Below, piece by piece: positions 60,260-61,826 of a stretch of DNA of 61,826 bases (position 1 is its first letter; every line of letters starts with the position of its first letter). The position numbers were made by a program, and so were the translations under genes. Source of the DNA: an uncultured Clostridium sp. (GTDB lineage: Bacteria > Bacillota > Clostridia > TANB77 > CAG-508); the NCBI GenBank assembly GCA_900556135.1, contig USNR01000002.1, positions 1 through 61,826 on the forward strand, written 5' to 3'. The notes under the pieces were generated by a model, which worked only from the letters and a program-made list of their open reading frames with translations, was not told where the DNA came from and did no database searches.

Positions 60260-61651
60260 ATGGGAAAAATGTGGGCAGGGCGCTTTAAGGGCGCGCTTGA
60301 CAAGCAAGCGGACGATTTTAATTCTTCGTTTCACTTTGATAACCGTATGTATAAGCAGGATATTTCAGGCTCCGTTATGCACGCGAAAATGCTCGGTGAT
60401 AAAAAAATAATAACCGAGGATGAAAAAGCCGAAATCATAAAGGGGCTTTCGGGCATTTTAACGGATATAGAGAGCGGCAAGCTCCCGCTTGACAGTGATG
60501 CCGAGGATATACATATGTTTATTGAGGAGGAGCTTACCAAAAGAATAGGCGACTCGGGTAAAAGACTTCACACCGCGCGCAGCCGTAATGACCAGGTGGC
60601 GCTTGATATAAGAATGTATATGGCAAACGAATGTGAGGAGATAGGCGGACTTATTTTAAAGCTTATCGCCGCAATAACCGACAAGGCAAAGGAAAACGTA
60701 AACACAATAATGCCCGGCTACACCCATTTGCAGCGCGCGCAGCCCATAACCTTTGCCCACCACATTTTAACCTACGCCTTTATGTTAAAGCGTGATTTTG
60801 AAAGAATTGCCGACGCTGAAAAAAGGATGATTTCCCAGTGTCCCATAGGCTCCTGCGCGCTTGCGGGAACTACATACGATACCGACCGCTATTTTGAAGC
60901 TGAGCATTTGGGCTTTACCGATATTTCGCTTAACAGTATAGACGGCGTATCCGACAGGGATTTCTGCCTTGAGCTTTTAAGCGCTTTTTCAATACTTATG
61001 ATGCACCTTTCGCGCTTTTCAGAGGAAATAATACTCTGGTCTTCGTGGGAATTTAAGTTTATAGAGCTTGACGACAGCTACACCACAGGCTCCAGCATTA
61101 TGCCGCAAAAGAAAAACCCCGATATGGCAGAGTTGGTACGCGGAAAGACAGGGCGTGTTTACGGCGACCTGATGGGACTTTTAACAACCCTTAAAGGTCT
61201 GCCGCTTGCATACAATAAGGATATGCAGGAGGATAAAGAAGCGATTTTTGACGCGGTTGACACCGTAAAACAGTGCCTTAATGTATTCGCACCCATGATA
61301 GCCACAATGAAAGTGCTGCCCGAAAATATGTATAAGGCAGCCGGGGAAGGTTTTATTAACGCTACCGATTTAGCCGATTACCTTGTTAAAAAGGGTATGC
61401 CGTTCAGAACGGCTTATAAAAAGGTGGGTGAAATTGTGGCGTACTGCATTGAAAATAAGCTGGTGCTTGAAACCGTTCCGATTGAAAAATATAAGGAGCT
61501 CGACAGCCTTTTTGACTCAGACCTTTATAATGAAATTTCGCTTGAAACCTGCGTTTCAAAACGTATTTCGGCAGGCAGCACCGGACCGAAATCAGTTAAA
61601 ACACAAATTGATTTCTTTACTGACTTTTTAAACCAATACCCTGCCGTTTAA
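60260..61651 (+). CDS. argH: Argininosuccinate lyase
   Basis: 463 residues from ATG 60260 (SD TAGGAG; the longer frame from 60215 runs through the hairpin). Fumarase-superfamily motifs: KMWAGRFKGALDKQADDFNSS, HTARSRNDQVALDIRMY, TIMPGYTHLQRAQPITFAHH with catalytic His, and the signature TTGSSIMPQKKNPDMAELVRGK. It cleaves argininosuccinate to arginine and fumarate, finishing the pathway begun by ArgG. Length normal. No clear terminator was found in the 120 bp between its stop and the tRNA gene. Confidence 0.97.
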   Translation: MGKMWAGRFKGALDKQADDFNSSFHFDNRMYKQDISGSVMHAKMLGDKKIITEDEKAEIIKGLSGILTDIESGKLPLDSDAEDIHMFIEEELTKRIGDSGKRLHTARSRNDQVALDIRMYMANECEEIGGLILKLIAAITDKAKENVNTIMPGYTHLQRAQPITFAHHILTYAFMLKRDFERIADAEKRMISQCPIGSCALAGTTYDTDRYFEAEHLGFTDISLNSIDGVSDRDFCLELLSAFSILMMHLSRFSEEIILWSSWEFKFIELDDSYTTGSSIMPQKKNPDMAELVRGKTGRVYGDLMGLLTTLKGLPLAYNKDMQEDKEAIFDAVDTVKQCLNVFAPMIATMKVLPENMYKAAGEGFINATDLADYLVKKGMPFRTAYKKVGEIVAYCIENKLVLETVPIEKYKELDSLFDSDLYNEISLETCVSKRISAGSTGPKSVKTQIDFFTDFLNQYPAV

Positions 61652-61724
61652 GGGTTAAAAATGTTATAAAAACCGATATTAACACCTTTTTTAAAAAATT
61701 AAAGCAAAAAATGAATTTTGGGGC

Positions 61725-61753
61725 TTGACTTTATGCTTTTAATATGGTATAGT
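61725..61753 (+). promoter_or_regulatory. Promoter of the tRNA gene
   Basis: TTGACT (61725-61730), 17-base spacer, TATAGT (61748-61753), 18 bases before the tRNA. Confidence 0.8.
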
Positions 61754-61771
61754 AGTTAGGCGCTGAAAAAT

Positions 61772-61826
61772 GCTGGTGTAGCTCAGTTGGTAGAGCAGCT
61801 GATTTGTAATCAGCAGGTCGGGGGTT
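61772..61826 (+). tRNA. tRNA-Thr (anticodon UGU), 5' part; cut by the window end
   Basis: The acceptor strand GCTGGTG, D-arm GCTCAGTTGGTAGAGC and anticodon arm GCTGA-TTTGTAA-TCAGC (anticodon TGT) are complete; the window ends in the T-arm. The anticodon reads ACA/ACG Thr codons. Confidence 0.93.

Noticed and set aside
1..61826. CRISPR array, prophage, complete insertion sequence or rRNA
   Set aside because: No regularly spaced repeats, phage structural genes, transposase genes or rRNA sequence were recognised.

Overview
The window looks like two pieces of different base composition. Positions 1 to about 48,200 are AT-rich (three lines counted by hand gave about 35-37% G+C; most of the rest looks lower), and genes there use A/T-ending codons. 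They encode sporulation proteins (Spo0A, SpoIIID and a 25-residue SpoVM), two T-box leaders, GatCAB and many Gram-positive house-keeping genes. This points to an uncultured, endospore-forming, fermentative gut-type clostridium. From about 48,300 to the end, codons and composition change (sampled lines 42-50% G+C) and genes look like those of a mid-GC clostridium (Oscillospiraceae/Lachnospiraceae-like). The change falls in one spacer (48,117-48,311) and persists through core genes (argGH, tRNA-Thr), so an assembly join is at least as likely as a transferred island.

Layout, first piece. 0-10 kb: end of a GT2 glycosyltransferase, DUF402 protein, acyl-CoA ligase with TetR regulator, MreB, ThrS under a T-box, Pgi, a DUF5684 membrane protein and an M14 peptidase. 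10.8-15 kb: a translationally coupled cassette of a helical protein, a membrane-anchored DNA/RNA nuclease and a small protein, then a GC-rich unknown gene interrupted by one in-frame amber codon. 15-24 kb: SpoIIID, Spo0A, YigZ-like protein, BaiN-like flavoprotein, YnbB-like PLP enzyme, and a two-component system with a membrane-anchored WG-repeat protein. 24-32 kb: nucleoside deaminase, cytoplasmic alpha-amylase, a GC-rich orphan ORF, a MATE-cytidylate-kinase-like fusion, a P-loop kinase, SpoVM with a small membrane protein, L28, NadD, S20. 32-48 kb: dCMP deaminase and gatCAB (promoter with attenuator-like hairpin), a second GC-rich orphan, a probable OLE RNA followed by its OapA-type partner, a beta-propeller protein, AspS under a T-box that appears to read an Asn codon, two tandem polysaccharide deacetylases, a 142-bp MITE-like element, AdhE and a radical SAM protein.

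Layout, second piece. Hemolysin-III-like membrane protein; a Crp/Fnr-regulated ABC importer operon (SsuABC/TauABC-like) with a palindromic operator; a livJHMGF branched-chain amino-acid importer operon that continues into a MATE exporter, preceded by a small I/L/V-rich ORF and terminator; argG-argH with an ArgR-like box in the promoter; and the 5' part of a tRNA-Thr(UGU) at the window edge.

Functional links: the aspS T-box and gatCAB are consistent with tRNA-dependent Asn formation; Spo0A, SpoIIID and SpoVM mark a sporulation programme; AdhE, Pgi and amylase fit saccharolytic fermentation. No CRISPR array, complete IS, prophage or rRNA gene was seen.
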